Shown: positions 1-10,673, numbered from the stretch's first letter. The stretch: 64,000 nucleotides of DNA from Cellulophaga sp. HaHaR_3_176 (GCF_019021925.1 NZ_CP058990.1:2196001-2260000), one strand, 5' to 3'. The notes: generated by a model from the letters alone, not told the origin. Program-made: numbers and translations.

Positions 1-206
1 AAATACCTCAAATACTAGATTATGAATGGGGATTAAACAACAGTCCAGAGAATCTTAATAAAGGACTTACTCATTGCTTTTTCTTAACTTTTAAAAACGA
101 AGCTGATAGGGCAATTTATTTACCTCACCCAGATCACAAAGCTTTCGGAACTTTATTAGATTCTTACTTAGATGATGTTTTAGTAGTAGATTATTGGACG
201 AAATAA
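1..206 (+). CDS. Dabb-family protein, C-terminal part
   Basis: Open in frame from base 3 to a TAA at 204-206; the 5' part lies outside the window. The last residues include LTHCFFLTFKNEADRAIYL, then HPDHKAF and a VVDYW end, the pattern of the stress-responsive A/B-barrel (Dabb) family: small dimeric ferredoxin-like barrels of mostly unknown function. It abuts the convergent pyrD gene with no spacer. Family assignment is from the C-terminal pattern only. Confidence 0.7.
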   Translation, partial: IPQILDYEWGLNNSPENLNKGLTHCFFLTFKNEADRAIYLPHPDHKAFGTLLDSYLDDVLVVDYWTK

Positions 207-1247
207 TTAAGCTTGCTTTTCTAAAATTGCTTTATTTATTTTTTTAACTAAAGCTGGCCCTTCATAAATGAAACCAGTCCATAGTTGTATTAAATCAGCA
301 CCTGCATCTAATTTTTCTAATGCATCTTCTGCTGTATTAATACCACCTACCCCTATAATTGGAAACGCCTTATTACTTTTTTCTGATAAAAAACGAATTA
401 CTTCAGTACTTCTTTCTCTAAGCGGTTTACCACTTAATCCTCCGTTTTCTTTCAACAGAGATTCTGAAGATTTTAAATTATCTCTTGCTATAGTAGTGTT
501 AGAAGCTATTATACCATCAATTTTTGTATCGGCTACAATAGTGATAATATCTAACAATTGATCATCAGTTAAATCTGGTGCTATTTTTAATAAAATTGGC
601 TTTTCTTTTGCATCCTTAATAACTGCCAATTTAGAATTTTCTAATTTTAGCTGATTTAATAAAGCTGTTAATGGTTCTTTATCTTGTAATTCTCTTAAAC
701 CGGGTGTATTAGGTGAACTTACATTTACAACAAAATAATCAACATGTTCAAATAAAGCATTAAAACAGCTTAAATAATCATCCGTAGCCTTATCATTAGG
801 TGTTACCTTATTTTTACCTATATTGCCTCCAACAATAACTTTATGCTCTTTTTTAAGCTCTTTGACTGCCTCTAAAACACCAAGATTATTAAACCCCATT
901 CGATTAATAATTGCTTTATCCGCTTTTAATCTAAAAAGTCTTTTTTTTGGATTACCATCTTGTGGCTGAGGAGTAAGTGTTCCTATCTCTATAAATCCGA
1001 AACCAAAATCGGATAACTCGTTGTATAGTTGTGCATTTTTATCAAAACCAGCCGCTAAGCCTACTGGATTTTTAAAGGTAAGACCAAATAATTTTCGCTC
1101 AAGTTTTTTATCTTCTATTGAATAGATAGATCTGAAAATTCTTGAAAAACCAATTTTTCCGAAAAATTTAATCATTGAAAATGAAAAATGGTGTATTTTT
1201 TCTGGATCAAATAAGAAAAAAATAGGTCGTATTAATAATTTATACAT
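207..1247 (-). CDS. pyrD: Quinone-dependent dihydroorotate dehydrogenase (class 2)
   Basis: Oxidises dihydroorotate to orotate with quinone as acceptor at the inner membrane, the fourth step of pyrimidine synthesis. The N-terminus ([20 protein letters not shown]) is the membrane-docking helix that marks class 2 enzymes. The FMN barrel shows [18 protein letters not shown] and, near residue 175, [13 protein letters not shown] carrying the class 2 catalytic serine. I take the ATG at 1247 (346 residues) rather than an in-frame start at 1274: a -7 promoter box sits between the two, and homologues begin with the docking helix. pyrF lies 50 kb away in the same window. Confidence 0.95.
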   Translation of the reverse strand: MYKLLIRPIFFLFDPEKIHHFSFSMIKFFGKIGFSRIFRSIYSIEDKKLERKLFGLTFKNPVGLAAGFDKNAQLYNELSDFGFGFIEIGTLTPQPQDGNPKKRLFRLKADKAIINRMGFNNLGVLEAVKELKKEHKVIVGGNIGKNKVTPNDKATDDYLSCFNALFEHVDYFVVNVSSPNTPGLRELQDKEPLTALLNQLKLENSKLAVIKDAKEKPILLKIAPDLTDDQLLDIITIVADTKIDGIIASNTTIARDNLKSSESLLKENGGLSGKPLRERSTEVIRFLSEKSNKAFPIIGVGGINTAEDALEKLDAGADLIQLWTGFIYEGPALVKKINKAILEKQA

Positions 1248-1263
1248 TTCAGCGAAATTTTTG

Positions 1264-1271
1264 CAAAAATA
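1264..1271 (-). promoter_or_regulatory. -7 promoter box for pyrD
   Basis: TATTTTTG on the minus strand fits the Bacteroidota consensus TAnnTTTG; transcription would start about 10 bases before the ATG at 1247. No clear -33 TTG is seen. Confidence 0.45.
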
Positions 1272-1327
1272 CAAACATCACCAATGAAATTAACTATTTA
1301 CCACCACTTTTATCAAAAAAAATAATA

Positions 1328-1741
1328 CTACTCTTCAGTAATCGTAATTGGAGTTCTACTCGCTGTATTACATAGTAAAACATATCTTTCGTATTGTTTT
1401 TCATTAAAAATTGAAATCAATTTTTGATCGTATTCAATAATCACACCGAACATCTCTTCCTCTAATTCTTTATGTTTTTCAGCCAACACAGTAAGTTCTT
1501 CTGGAGTACTCTGAGGATGTGTTTCTAATAACACTTTAACTTTTTCATCAATTGCATCAGTTGCTAACTTCACATCATCTTTCAAAACTTTTAAAGTTTC
1601 AAGTTGCTTTTCTTTTAGTTGAAAAGTTTCAATTACTTTTTCTGAATTTTTGCTCCCAATATCCAATATACAAACTTGAGATGTTGCAAAAACTGAAGTT
1701 AAACTAAAAACAAAAAGTGCTATTATATGTTTGTAAGTCAT
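1328..1741 (-). CDS. Secreted coiled-coil protein of unknown function
   Basis: 137 residues with a signal peptide (about 1-21, ending SVFATSQ) followed by an almost wholly helical, charged region rich in K, E and L with repeated acidic heptad-like stretches (LKEKQLETLKVLKDD, EKHKELEEEM), and a YERYVLLC segment near the end. Overall shape recalls small periplasmic helical proteins of the Spy/LTXXQ kind, but the LTXXQ motif itself is not present. It stands alone between pyrD and a TonB-dependent receptor gene. Function unknown. Confidence 0.7.
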   Translation of the reverse strand: MTYKHIIALFVFSLTSVFATSQVCILDIGSKNSEKVIETFQLKEKQLETLKVLKDDVKLATDAIDEKVKVLLETHPQSTPEELTVLAEKHKELEEEMFGVIIEYDQKLISIFNEKQYERYVLLCNTASRTPITITEE

Positions 1742-1812
1742 CTTAAAAATTTATTATAGAGAATAAGTATATACCTTAATAACGTTGTTTTAGAAAAAAA
1801 GTATTTGAAAAT

Positions 1813-1840
1813 AAAAAAGCCACTTTATAAGTGGCTTTTT
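1813..1840. terminator. Bidirectional intrinsic terminator
   Basis: 8-bp stem AGCCACTT / AAGTGGCT with a 3-base loop, preceded by A-run and followed by T-run. It sits just downstream of the TonB-dependent receptor gene on the minus strand. Confidence 0.8.
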
Positions 1841-1865
1841 CTATTGTAAAAATTGAATACTAATC

Positions 1866-4802
1866 TTATTTTAAATTAAGGCTTACTCTTGCGAATAAAA
1901 ATCTACCTCCAATACCAAATTGTTGAGCTCTTCTTGACCAATCAAAACGACCATCACTTCTATTTCCAAAAGCTTCTTCTGCTCTGTCTGGATAAATATC
2001 AAAAAGGTTGTTTGCTCCGATTGTGAAAGTCAAGGCTTCTGTTGCCTTATAACCTACAGATAAATCTGTAACCAATTTTTCTCCGAATACTTGCTGATTA
2101 TCAATAACTGTTGTTGCTTCTGTAACTTCACCAAAATATACATTTCTTAAAAAGAAAACTAATTTTTGAGATGTTAAGCTATTCGATAAATTAATTTTAG
2201 TTCTTGGCACAGCTTCTTCTAAATAAACTCTACTATCTTCAGGAAAATAAGTATCTATTAAACCTGCATCTGTTAAAACTTGAGAAGCATTAATATCGCC
2301 TACTTTTTTAGTTTTTGATAGAGTACCTGCTAAATCTGATTTTAATCTCCAATCATCTCCAAATGATGTTTTATGAGTAATTACAACATCTAAACCTTTA
2401 GATTCTGTATCGATTGCATTTGCAAAAAATGAAGCTGCTGTTGCATTAGCTTGACTTAATAAATTATCTAATTCAGTTCCAGTTCCTGGGCCTTCAAATT
2501 GACCTGTATACACTACTCTATCTTGAATTTTAACGATATAACCATCAATAGTAACTGTTAAGTTTGCATTAGGAATTTTAGCTGTTAAACCCAAACTAGC
2601 ACTTTGAGAAGTTTCTTCTTTTAAATCAGGGATACCTAATAATTTAGCTGCTCTACTATCATTTGCAAATGTACCAACCTCTTGAGGATCTCCATTTTGA
2701 TCAAAAATAGTTGATGTTGAATTAAAATTAATTTGATGTAATGATGGTGCTCTAAAACCTGTATTTAAAGCTGTTCTAACATTTATATTTTCAGAAATTT
2801 TATATCTAGATGCTAATTTAAAGTTAATTGTAGAACCAAAATCGCTATAATTTTCAAAACGAGTAGCAAAACTCATTAAAAGTTTATCTGTAATATCTGC
2901 TTCTGTATCAAAATATGCAGCTACACTATTGCGACCTCTTGATAATTCGTTTTTAGGACTAAACCCAGGAAAAACCTGAGATCCACCTGGTCGTGAGTTT
3001 CCGAAAAAATCTTCAGAAGCTTGCTGTGTTGAAACCGTAATTAATTCTCCTGTTGCTGTATACTGACCATAAGATGCTGGCTCTCCACTAACAATATCAT
3101 AATTTTCAACTCTATACTCTGCACCGAAAGCGATGTTTAAACCAGATAATACATCATCAAAAAATTGAGTAACATCTAAATTAGATGTGTTTTGAGAAAA
3201 AGAAAATCCACCTGCATCAAATAAAGTTGGTGATGCATTCTGTAAAGACGCGTTAAAAGTATTACCAATAGTATACAAAAATGAGTTTTTACCATATGTA
3301 TTACTAAAATCTACACTCCAATCACCAACTTTACCTTTAATCCCTAAAGAAAATGATTTGTCTTTTATAGTTGAATTAATTTCAGGTAAAAATCCATTCA
3401 TATACGCTGGCGTGTATGTTCTGCTTTGGTTTGGTAAACGGTAAAACCCTGCCGAATTACCTGTTCTAGAACTGATACCTGCAAAAGAGTACAATTCAGT
3501 ACCATTTACATCTAATGGAATAGACAAGTTTGCGAAAATACGCCCACCTCTTAATGCTGATTGACCAACACGCATATTATAATCACTTCTTTCTTGGCCT
3601 CTTGCTGCTAGTTCCGCTGTTGTATTATCAGCACCAAGAACTGTTCTTAAATCTTCTTTAGTTGTTGCGCCATTTCTATCAAACCCTGCCTGATCTGTAT
3701 ATTGAATAACATCTGCAACATCATCATCTAATAAATTAGAAATATCATAACCGTCAGCTCCCGCAAGGCGTTCTATAGTGTTGTAACGATTAAATATAGT
3801 GCCTTCCCATTCATTCATACGACCATATGCATCACGCACATCAAAATCTCCAGAAAGATTAATAAAACCACCATTTTCACCAATTGGCAAACCATAACTT
3901 GCCGCAACATTAGTTGTCTGACCATCTACGCCACCTGTTTGATCATTTGCATTTTTAGAGAAATTTGCTCCAGTTGTAACAGTTGCTGTTAACTCGTTCA
4001 CACTTTTATTTAAAACAATATTTATAACACCAGCAATTGCATCTGATCCATATTGCGCAGCAGCCCCATCTCTTAAAACCTCAATACGTTGTATTGCTGC
4101 TGCAGGAATTGCATTTAAATCTGTACCCACACTACCCCTACCAAATGTTCCATTAACATTTATTAAAGATGATGTATGTCTTCTTTTACCATTAATTAAA
4201 ACCAAAACTTGATCTGGACCTAAACCTCTTAACGAAGCTGGATCAACATGATCTGTACCATCTGATATCGTTTGTGTATTTGATGTAAATGAAGGTGCAA
4301 CATAATTTAAAATCTGATTTAAGTTTACTTGTGGAGCAATATTATTTAACTCCTTCATATCAATAACATCAACAGGTACCGTACTCTCTGTTGCTGTTCT
4401 ATTAGGATTACGAGAACCCACAATTACAACCTCTTCCAATGCTAAACCAGAAGATAATTGTATTGTCATTTTCGAACCACTAACTGTAACATTCTTAGTT
4501 TCGAAACCGATATACGAAACAATAAGAACATCTCCAACAGCACCTTCAATAGTGAAATTCCCATCAAAATCTGTTGTAGCTCCTTTAGTCGTTCCTTTTC
4601 TAACAATTGAAGCTCCTGCTAATGGCGCTCCATCTTCATCTAAAACAGTACCTTTTATATCTTGCTGTACTTCTAGCAGAACATTACTTAGTGCTATCTC
4701 ATCTTCACTTACTACTAAAAAACTATTAGCAGCAACATTCTTCACCACTCCAATCATAAAGGATAAGAGTAACATTAATTTAAGTGTTTGTTTGTTCTTC
4801 AT
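1866..4802 (-). CDS. TonB-dependent outer membrane receptor
   Basis: 978 residues: signal peptide (about 1-25), a CarboxypepD_reg-like domain (about 48-120: [28 protein letters not shown]), a plug domain (about 135-265: [41 protein letters not shown]) and a 22-strand type barrel ending in an aromatic-rich strand. Such receptors import substrates across the outer membrane with energy from TonB-ExbBD. There is no SusD partner, and the plug lacks the SusC signature LYVLDG, so this looks like a classic TonB receptor; the substrate is unknown. The [14 protein letters not shown] stretch after the carboxypeptidase-like domain resembles a TonB box. Transcribed alone. Confidence 0.9.
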   Translation of the reverse strand: MKNKQTLKLMLLLSFMIGVVKNVAANSFLVVSEDEIALSNVLLEVQQDIKGTVLDEDGAPLAGASIVRKGTTKGATTDFDGNFTIEGAVGDVLIVSYIGFETKNVTVSGSKMTIQLSSGLALEEVVIVGSRNPNRTATESTVPVDVIDMKELNNIAPQVNLNQILNYVAPSFTSNTQTISDGTDHVDPASLRGLGPDQVLVLINGKRRHTSSLINVNGTFGRGSVGTDLNAIPAAAIQRIEVLRDGAAAQYGSDAIAGVINIVLNKSVNELTATVTTGANFSKNANDQTGGVDGQTTNVAASYGLPIGENGGFINLSGDFDVRDAYGRMNEWEGTIFNRYNTIERLAGADGYDISNLLDDDVADVIQYTDQAGFDRNGATTKEDLRTVLGADNTTAELAARGQERSDYNMRVGQSALRGGRIFANLSIPLDVNGTELYSFAGISSRTGNSAGFYRLPNQSRTYTPAYMNGFLPEINSTIKDKSFSLGIKGKVGDWSVDFSNTYGKNSFLYTIGNTFNASLQNASPTLFDAGGFSFSQNTSNLDVTQFFDDVLSGLNIAFGAEYRVENYDIVSGEPASYGQYTATGELITVSTQQASEDFFGNSRPGGSQVFPGFSPKNELSRGRNSVAAYFDTEADITDKLLMSFATRFENYSDFGSTINFKLASRYKISENINVRTALNTGFRAPSLHQINFNSTSTIFDQNGDPQEVGTFANDSRAAKLLGIPDLKEETSQSASLGLTAKIPNANLTVTIDGYIVKIQDRVVYTGQFEGPGTGTELDNLLSQANATAASFFANAIDTESKGLDVVITHKTSFGDDWRLKSDLAGTLSKTKKVGDINASQVLTDAGLIDTYFPEDSRVYLEEAVPRTKINLSNSLTSQKLVFFLRNVYFGEVTEATTVIDNQQVFGEKLVTDLSVGYKATEALTFTIGANNLFDIYPDRAEEAFGNRSDGRFDWSRRAQQFGIGGRFLFARVSLNLK

Positions 4803-5013
4803 AAATTTGAGTATTAGTTAGTATTAACATATATAAGTATAGAGTTTGTTTTACATATTTATACCCTATTTTTTTTGATAAACTTCAATAAACTTATCAT
4901 GACTATAATTTAGGAATTTTAAACTGTTAAAACAATTATAAAATTACCAATTAAAAAACCAAATAGCTTATCTATTTAATTAATTCAAATTGTATTTTTA
5001 TAAAAAAATAAAA

Positions 5014-6246
5014 ATGCAACATATTATAGATAGGTTTATTAGCTATATAAAGATAGATACTCAAAGTGATGCTACATCTGAAAGTACACCAAGTACTGAA
5101 AAACAATGGAATTTAGCTCACAAACTTATAGCCGATTTAAAAGCTATTGGTATGCAAGATGTGACTATTGATGATAACGCCTACATAATGGCTACGTTAC
5201 CAAATAATACAAAAAAAGAAGATATACCTGTTATAGGTTTTATTTCTCATTTTGATACTTCTCCTGATTTTTCAGGAACTAATATTAACCCACAAATTAT
5301 TAAGAATTATGATGGAAAAGATATTGTTTTAAACGAAGAGCAAAACATTATCCTATCTCCTGATTATTTCGATGATTTATTACAATATAAAGGACAAACA
5401 ATAATAACTACAGATGGCACAACTCTTTTAGGGGCCGATGACAAAGCTGGTATTACAGAGATAATTACAGCCATGGAATACTTAATTAACAACCCTGAAA
5501 TTAAGCATGGTACTATTAAAGTTGGATTTACCCCTGATGAAGAGATTGGAAGAGGAGCTCATAAGTTTGATGTTACTAAGTTTGGTGCTGATTGGGCATA
5601 TACTATGGATGGTAGCCAAATTGGGGAATTAGAATACGAAAATTTTAATGCCGCTGGTGCTATTGTTACAATTAAAGGCAGAAGTGTTCATCCAGGATAT
5701 GCAAAAGGTAAAATGGTAAATGCCATTACTATTGCAAATGATTTTATGTCATTATTACCAGCTGAAGAAGTACCGCAGAAGACTACAGGTCGTGAAGGTT
5801 TTTTTCACGTTCACCATATTTCAGGAGAAATTGAAAATGCAACAATTGAACTCATCATAAGAGATCATGATAAAGATAAATTTGAAGAACGAAAAAAATT
5901 AGTTTCTAAAATTGGAGATGATTTAAATGCTATTTACAAAGATGCTATTACAGTTGAAATAAAAAATCAGTATTTTAATATGAAAGAAAAAGTAGAGCCT
6001 GTTTTTCATATTATTGAAACTGCAAAAGAAGCTATGGAAGCATTACACATAAAACCTATATTAAAACCTATACGAGGAGGTACTGATGGTTCTCAATTAA
6101 GTTTTATGGGACTACCTTGCCCTAATATTTTTGCTGGCGGACATAATTTTCATGGTAAATATGAGTATGTACCTGTTGAAAGTATGGAGAGTGCTGTTGC
6201 CGTTATTGTGAAAATTTGTGAACTTACTGCTGCAAAAGCAAAATAA
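5014..6246 (+). CDS. pepT: Peptidase T (tripeptide aminopeptidase)
   Basis: M20B metallopeptidase that removes the N-terminal residue from tripeptides in the cytoplasm. Zinc-site motifs are all present: FISHFDTSPD (His and Asp), LLGADDKAG (bridging Asp), TPDEEIGRG (catalytic and zinc Glu), and the C-terminal GGHNFHGKYEY (His). RGGTDGSQL matches the family's substrate-binding segment. The ATG at 5014 gives 410 residues starting MQHIIDRF, the usual PepT start; an in-frame TTG eight codons upstream is unlikely. Monocistronic. Confidence 0.95.
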   Translation: MQHIIDRFISYIKIDTQSDATSESTPSTEKQWNLAHKLIADLKAIGMQDVTIDDNAYIMATLPNNTKKEDIPVIGFISHFDTSPDFSGTNINPQIIKNYDGKDIVLNEEQNIILSPDYFDDLLQYKGQTIITTDGTTLLGADDKAGITEIITAMEYLINNPEIKHGTIKVGFTPDEEIGRGAHKFDVTKFGADWAYTMDGSQIGELEYENFNAAGAIVTIKGRSVHPGYAKGKMVNAITIANDFMSLLPAEEVPQKTTGREGFFHVHHISGEIENATIELIIRDHDKDKFEERKKLVSKIGDDLNAIYKDAITVEIKNQYFNMKEKVEPVFHIIETAKEAMEALHIKPILKPIRGGTDGSQLSFMGLPCPNIFAGGHNFHGKYEYVPVESMESAVAVIVKICELTAAKAK

Positions 6247-6400
6247 ATAATAAAACAAAAACTTATATAGCATTAGAAGTTTTCAGATTTATCTGAAATA
6301 AATAAAACTTTAGTTTTCCTCTATATTAACTAATCTATCTAAGAAAATTATAGAAACCAATTGCTAAGAACAGAGGTTTGAATGATTTATATATAAAATA

Positions 6401-6429
6401 AAAAAGCACCTTAAAAAGGTGCTTTTTTT
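6401..6429. terminator. Bidirectional terminator between pepT and yajC
   Basis: AGCACCTT / AAGGTGCT stem with AAA loop, A-run on the left and T-run on the right; serves both converging units. Confidence 0.85.
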
Positions 6430-6449
6430 ATTGAAAAAATATAAATTTA

Positions 6450-6755
6450 TTATTTTTTAGCTTCTTTCTTAACTTCAACTGGTGCGTTAAGTTTAGAACT
6501 CATTTCCATAGAAATTGCAGATCTATCAAACTTAATTTTACCCGCCATAGTTTCTACTACACATGAAGCATCTTTATCATTCAATTCAACAACCTTACCA
6601 TGCATTCCGCTTTTAGTGATAATTTTATCACCTTTTTTAAGCTCTGAAGCAAACTTTTTTTCTTGCTTAGCACGCTTTCTTTGAGGTGCTAAAATGAAAA
6701 AATAAAATACTACAAATACGGCAATTAACGGTAAAAAAGGATATTTCTCTAACAT
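6450..6755 (-). CDS. yajC: Preprotein translocase accessory subunit YajC
   Basis: 101 residues: one N-terminal membrane helix (about 8-24) followed by the APQRKRAKQ positively charged stretch and the small conserved domain (KKGDKIITKSGMHGKVVEL). YajC associates with SecDF in the inner membrane. It is the last gene of an operon with nusB and a DUF1573 lipoprotein, 4 bases after the latter. A strong terminator follows. Confidence 0.95.
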   Translation of the reverse strand: MLEKYPFLPLIAVFVVFYFFILAPQRKRAKQEKKFASELKKGDKIITKSGMHGKVVELNDKDASCVVETMAGKIKFDRSAISMEMSSKLNAPVEVKKEAKK

Positions 6756-6759
6756 GTGA

Positions 6760-7236
6760 TTATGATTGTTTTAATGGACCTACTGCCGCAGCATCTTTAG
6801 GTGTTACAAATGCTTTTATTCTTAATTGCTCAGTACCTTTTGCTGTGTTTGCCGTTACTGTAATAACTTTTGTTACAGCATTAGCTCCAGAACCATTAAA
6901 GTTTACTACTAATTCTCCTGTTTCACCTGGAGAAATTGGACCGTTTGGTTTTTTTGGAACTGTACACCCACAAGTACTTTTTGCATCTGTGATAATTAAT
7001 GGCGCATCACCCGTATTTTTAAATGTAAAAACAGTTTCTTGAGGCGTATTCTGTACAATATTCCCAAAATCATGTTCTACTTTTTCGAAACTCATTACAG
7101 GAAGTTTTTTAGCTGCAGCATCTCTTTCACTAGCAACTTCAACATTTTCTGTGTTAATTTTACTAGATGCGTTTTCCTTACAAGAAACCATTGCTAGTAC
7201 TAAAACTAAATTTAATGTGATAACTATTTTTCTCAT
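6760..7236 (-). CDS. DUF1573 lipoprotein
   Basis: 158 residues with a lipoprotein signal peptide (LVLVLAMVSCKEN; lipid-bearing Cys at about 19) and one immunoglobulin-like DUF1573 domain: FEKVEHDFGNIVQNTPQETVF, DAKSTCGCTVP, ISPGETGELVV. The CGC pair and the DFG motif are hallmarks. Function of the family is not established; it is common in Bacteroidota envelopes. Middle gene of the nusB-DUF1573-yajC operon, an order I recall as common in Flavobacteriaceae. Confidence 0.9.
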   Translation of the reverse strand: MRKIVITLNLVLVLAMVSCKENASSKINTENVEVASERDAAAKKLPVMSFEKVEHDFGNIVQNTPQETVFTFKNTGDAPLIITDAKSTCGCTVPKKPNGPISPGETGELVVNFNGSGANAVTKVITVTANTAKGTEQLRIKAFVTPKDAAAVGPLKQS

Positions 7237-7281
7237 GATCTGTATATATAATTTTAAGATTTAAACAAAAATAAACAATAT

Positions 7282-8229
7282 TTATAATAAGCCTCTCCCG
7301 ATTTTGTTTAGTTTACCTTCTTGTTGGTATTCTTTAACTAACTTATCTAAAATACCATTTATGAACGTACTACTCTTTGGCGTGCTGTATTCTTTAGCAA
7401 GCTCTAAGTATTCATTAATAGTAACTCTTTCAGGTATTGAAGGGAAATTTAACAACTCTGCAATAGCCATCTTTAATAAAATAGCATCAATATCTGCTAT
7501 TCTATCCTTATCCCAATTAGGAGTTTTGCCTTCTATCTCTTTTACTAATGATTCATTATTTAATAATGTTTTAGCTAATAACCTTCTAGAAAATTCTAAA
7601 TCTTCAACATCTTTAATTAAAGGTGGTAAAAAATAAGATTCTAAAGCATCTGGTTTTGCTTTTTTAAGCAACTTTAATAAAAAAGTGTTTACTAAAGGAA
7701 TATCATCTACCCAAGTAAGTTTATCGTCTTCGAAATAATCGTAGATTTTTTCATTAGGTGCAATAATATTTTTAAAAATACTTACCACTAACGCCTTATC
7801 TTGATCGAAACTAGTTGTCTCAGCATACATATATGCTTTATAGACATCACTAGCTGTAATTTCTTTATAAAGTAGTTTTACGTATTCTTCGTTTAAATAC
7901 CAATGTTTTAAATTACGGTTTTCTAATTCAGCCTCTAAAGATTTATTATCAGCTATTAGTTTAATAAAACTATTATTTACAAACCTTTTACGATCTATAA
8001 AATCATTAGATTTATCAGCTAAATATCTATTAGAAGAAAGTTCTACTTGTTGGTCTGCCAAAGAGTGAATCTCTTTTAACATGCTCAACATCAATAAGTA
8101 TAAAGAGTACGTATTGTCTATACTGAACTTTAAAAATTTTTGCTGTTTTTCTAATGAATCGTCATTAGAACGTGTCAATGCATAAATACCTTGCATTACT
8201 TTTACTCGAATATGCCTTCTTGTAAGCAT
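7282..8229 (-). CDS. nusB: Transcription antitermination factor NusB
   Basis: NusB binds boxA RNA with NusE (S10) and supports rRNA antitermination. At 315 residues it is twice the E. coli length, the long form usual in Bacteroidota: an RRHIRVKVMQGIYAL start, a helical middle of low conservation and a C-terminal NusB fold (IDAILLKMAIAELLNFPSIPERVTINEYLELAKEYSTPKSSTFINGILDKL shortened here to its recognisable parts: PERVTINEYLELAKEYS and FINGILD). First gene of the operon; divergent from an ABC exporter. Confidence 0.93.
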   Translation of the reverse strand: MLTRRHIRVKVMQGIYALTRSNDDSLEKQQKFLKFSIDNTYSLYLLMLSMLKEIHSLADQQVELSSNRYLADKSNDFIDRKRFVNNSFIKLIADNKSLEAELENRNLKHWYLNEEYVKLLYKEITASDVYKAYMYAETTSFDQDKALVVSIFKNIIAPNEKIYDYFEDDKLTWVDDIPLVNTFLLKLLKKAKPDALESYFLPPLIKDVEDLEFSRRLLAKTLLNNESLVKEIEGKTPNWDKDRIADIDAILLKMAIAELLNFPSIPERVTINEYLELAKEYSTPKSSTFINGILDKLVKEYQQEGKLNKIGRGLL

Positions 8230-8264
8230 TTTTAAAGAACTTAAATGGGTTAAACTTGAAGGCG

Positions 8265-8272
8265 CAAAAATA
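8265..8272 (-). promoter_or_regulatory. -7 promoter box for nusB operon
   Basis: TATTTTTG on the minus strand, 36 bases before the nusB ATG. A CAA (minus TTG) at 8285-8287 is only 12 bases away, too close for a normal -33. Confidence 0.4.
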
Positions 8273-8329
8273 GAACTATATTTTCAATACTAAGTAAAGG
8301 TTTGATTATATCTTATAAGTTTTATAACA

Positions 8330-8358
8330 TTTGTTTTTACTTCAATGAGTTATCTTTG
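8330..8358 (+). promoter_or_regulatory. Promoter of the ABC exporter gene
   Basis: TTTG at 8330-8333, 17 bases, then TATCTTTG at 8351-8358: a near-consensus Bacteroidota promoter. The start would be near 8365, about 37 bases before the ATG. Confidence 0.65.
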
Positions 8359-8401
8359 TAAAAATGTTTTAAAAACAGCAAAATATTAGGGTTACCAGCA
8401 A

Positions 8402-10156
8402 ATGAAGGAATTAAAATATATCAACAAATACCTAAAAAAATACGGCGTACAATTACTTTTAGGCTTATTTATTACAATTGTAGCAAGAGTATTTTCATTG
8501 TTTACACCTTCGTTTGTAAAAAAGTCTATTAAAGTTATTGAAGATTATGGAAACGACATCATCAGTAAGTCTGAAGCCAAGGAACTACTTTTAGAACATA
8601 TTCTTATAATTTTAGGTACAGCATTACTTGCTGCTTTGTTTACTTTTTTAATGAGGCAAACAATTATAAAAGTTTCTAGATACATTGAGTATGATTTAAA
8701 AAATGAAGTATTTGATCATTATCAATTTTTAAATCTAAATTTTTACAAAAAAAACAGAACTGGTGATTTAATGAATCGCATCAGTGAAGATGTAAGTGAA
8801 GTAAGAATGTATGCTGGCCCTGCATTAATGTATGGTATAAATACCATAACACTCTTTGCATGTATTGTACCTTTAATGTTTATTACAGCCCCAACACTTG
8901 CAGCTTATACATTAATCCCGTTACCAATTTTATCTGTTTTAATTTATAACATTAGTAAAGTTATTCATAAACGAAGCACTGTTGTTCAGCAATTTTTATC
9001 AAAGCTTTCTACTTTTACTCAAGAATCTTTTTCTGGTATATCGGTAATTAAAGCCTATGGGTTAGAAAATAAAATTAATGAAGAACTTATTAGCTTAGCT
9101 AATGAAGGCAAAACAAAAAGTATGAATCTTGCTAAAGTTAACGCATGGTTTTTCCCTTTAATGATTTTGCTAATTGGTATCAGTAATATTTTTGTTGTTT
9201 ATATTGGTGGTAAACAATATATAAATGGTGAAATAGATTCAATCGGCGTTATTGCTGAATTTGTAATTTATGTAAATATGCTTACTTGGCCAGTAGCTGT
9301 TGTAGGTTGGTTAACATCAATAGTTCAAAGAGCTGAAGCTTCTCAGAAAAGAATTAATGAGTTTTTAAATATACTCCCTACTATTAAAAACGAATACTCA
9401 GAAGAAACACTTATAAATGGCAAAATTGAATTTAAGAATGTAACATTCACTTATGAAGATACTAATATTACAGCTCTTAAAAACATATCATTTACTATTG
9501 AAGAAGGCGAAACTGTAGCCTTTATAGGTAAAACAGGATCAGGAAAGTCGACTATACTAGATTTAGTTGCTAGACTATATGATGTAAGTTCTGGAGAAAT
9601 TTTAATAGATGGCATACCAATTAAAAAGCTAAACCTTAATAGTATTAGAAAAAGTATTGGAGCTGTACCACAAGATGCTTTTCTTTTTTCTGATTCGATT
9701 AGAAATAATATAAAATTTGGTAAAAAAGATGCTACTGATGATGAAATTATAGCTGTAGCAAAAAAAGCTTCGGTACACAAAAACATAGTAGGTTTTAGTC
9801 AAAAATACGATACTGTACTTGGAGAAAGAGGCCTTACATTAAGTGGAGGGCAAAAACAAAGAGTATCGATAGCAAGAGCTTTAATAAGAGATCCGAAAAT
9901 ATATTTATTTGATGATTGCCTATCAGCAGTAGATACAGAAACCGAAGAAAAAATACTACAAAATTTAAAAAACGCTTCTAAAAATCGAACCACTTTAATT
10001 GTCAGTCATAGAGTATCTTCTACGAAAAACGCAGATAAAATCATTATATTAAAAGAAGGTGAAATCTTACAAAAAGGCACTCATAGTTCTCTAATTGAGG
10101 AAGATGGATATTTTAAAAATTTATACAACGACCAGCTATTAGATAAAGAATCTTAA
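8402..10156 (+). CDS. ABC exporter, fused permease and ATPase (MsbA/multidrug type)
   Basis: 584 residues, a half transporter expected to act as a homodimer in the inner membrane. Residues 1-300 hold six membrane helices of the type 1 exporter fold; the nucleotide-binding domain has Walker A GKTGSGKS (about 375), Q-loop VPQDAFLF, signature LSGGQKQRVSIARAL (about 479), Walker B IYLFDDCLSAVD (about 501; Asp where many have Glu is followed by C, so the catalytic acidic residue is D) and the H-switch SHR. Substrate (lipid, drug or peptide) cannot be told. A run AAAAAAAG...CTTTTTTTT shortly after the stop may terminate it weakly. Confidence 0.92.
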   Translation: MKELKYINKYLKKYGVQLLLGLFITIVARVFSLFTPSFVKKSIKVIEDYGNDIISKSEAKELLLEHILIILGTALLAALFTFLMRQTIIKVSRYIEYDLKNEVFDHYQFLNLNFYKKNRTGDLMNRISEDVSEVRMYAGPALMYGINTITLFACIVPLMFITAPTLAAYTLIPLPILSVLIYNISKVIHKRSTVVQQFLSKLSTFTQESFSGISVIKAYGLENKINEELISLANEGKTKSMNLAKVNAWFFPLMILLIGISNIFVVYIGGKQYINGEIDSIGVIAEFVIYVNMLTWPVAVVGWLTSIVQRAEASQKRINEFLNILPTIKNEYSEETLINGKIEFKNVTFTYEDTNITALKNISFTIEEGETVAFIGKTGSGKSTILDLVARLYDVSSGEILIDGIPIKKLNLNSIRKSIGAVPQDAFLFSDSIRNNIKFGKKDATDDEIIAVAKKASVHKNIVGFSQKYDTVLGERGLTLSGGQKQRVSIARALIRDPKIYLFDDCLSAVDTETEEKILQNLKNASKNRTTLIVSHRVSSTKNADKIIILKEGEILQKGTHSSLIEEDGYFKNLYNDQLLDKES

Positions 10157-10230
10157 AAAAAGTTGTTAGATTAGCTTTTTTTTTTCATTTTTGATAACAC
10201 ACTAATGATTAACTATAGATTTTTTTTAAA

Positions 10231-10623
10231 ATGGGGGAAAAAGATACAATGGATCAGGAAGAGATTTATTCAAAGGTTTTAAGAGCCGGAAGAAGAACTT
10301 ATTTCTTTGATGTTCGAAGTACAAAAGCAGGAGATTACTACCTTACTGTAACAGAAAGTAAGAAGTTTACGCATGATGATGGTTCTTTTCATTATAAAAA
10401 GCATAAAATTTACCTTTATAAAGAGGATTTTTCTGCTTTCAAAGATAATTTAGATGAAATGATGAGTTATATTATTAAGGAAAAAGGATCTGAAGTTATA
10501 TCAGAACGTCATCAAAAAGATTTTAAAAAGGAAGATGATTATACTTATGAAGGCGAAGACATTAACGCTGCCGAGACTTCAAAAGCAGAAAGTTTTACTG
10601 ATATTAGTTTTGATGATATTTAA
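10231..10623 (+). CDS. DUF3276 / PUR-alpha-like nucleic-acid-binding protein
   Basis: 130 residues with the PUR-repeat-like pattern VLRAGRRTYFFDVRSTKAGDYYLTVTESKK ... FHYKKHKIYLYKEDF (quoted in two parts: RRTYFFDVRSTKAGDYYL and HYKKHKIYLYKEDF) and an acidic tail. The DUF3276 family is near universal in Bacteroidota; relatives of the PUR fold (for example spirochaete BpuR) bind single-stranded DNA and RNA, so a global RNA/DNA-binding role is likely but unproven here. An internal ATG at 10249 is possible, but MGE- starts are common in homologues as I recall them. Confidence 0.9.
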   Translation: MGEKDTMDQEEIYSKVLRAGRRTYFFDVRSTKAGDYYLTVTESKKFTHDDGSFHYKKHKIYLYKEDFSAFKDNLDEMMSYIIKEKGSEVISERHQKDFKKEDDYTYEGEDINAAETSKAESFTDISFDDI

Positions 10624-10642
10624 AATTTATTAAAATTCACAA

Positions 10643-10673
10643 AAAAGGCTCTTATAAATAAGAGCCTTTTTTT
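10643..10673. terminator. Strong bidirectional terminator
   Basis: Perfect 12-bp stem AAAAGGCTCTTA / TAAGAGCCTTTT with TAAA loop. The minus-strand acyltransferase gene ends inside its right edge (10672). Confidence 0.9.
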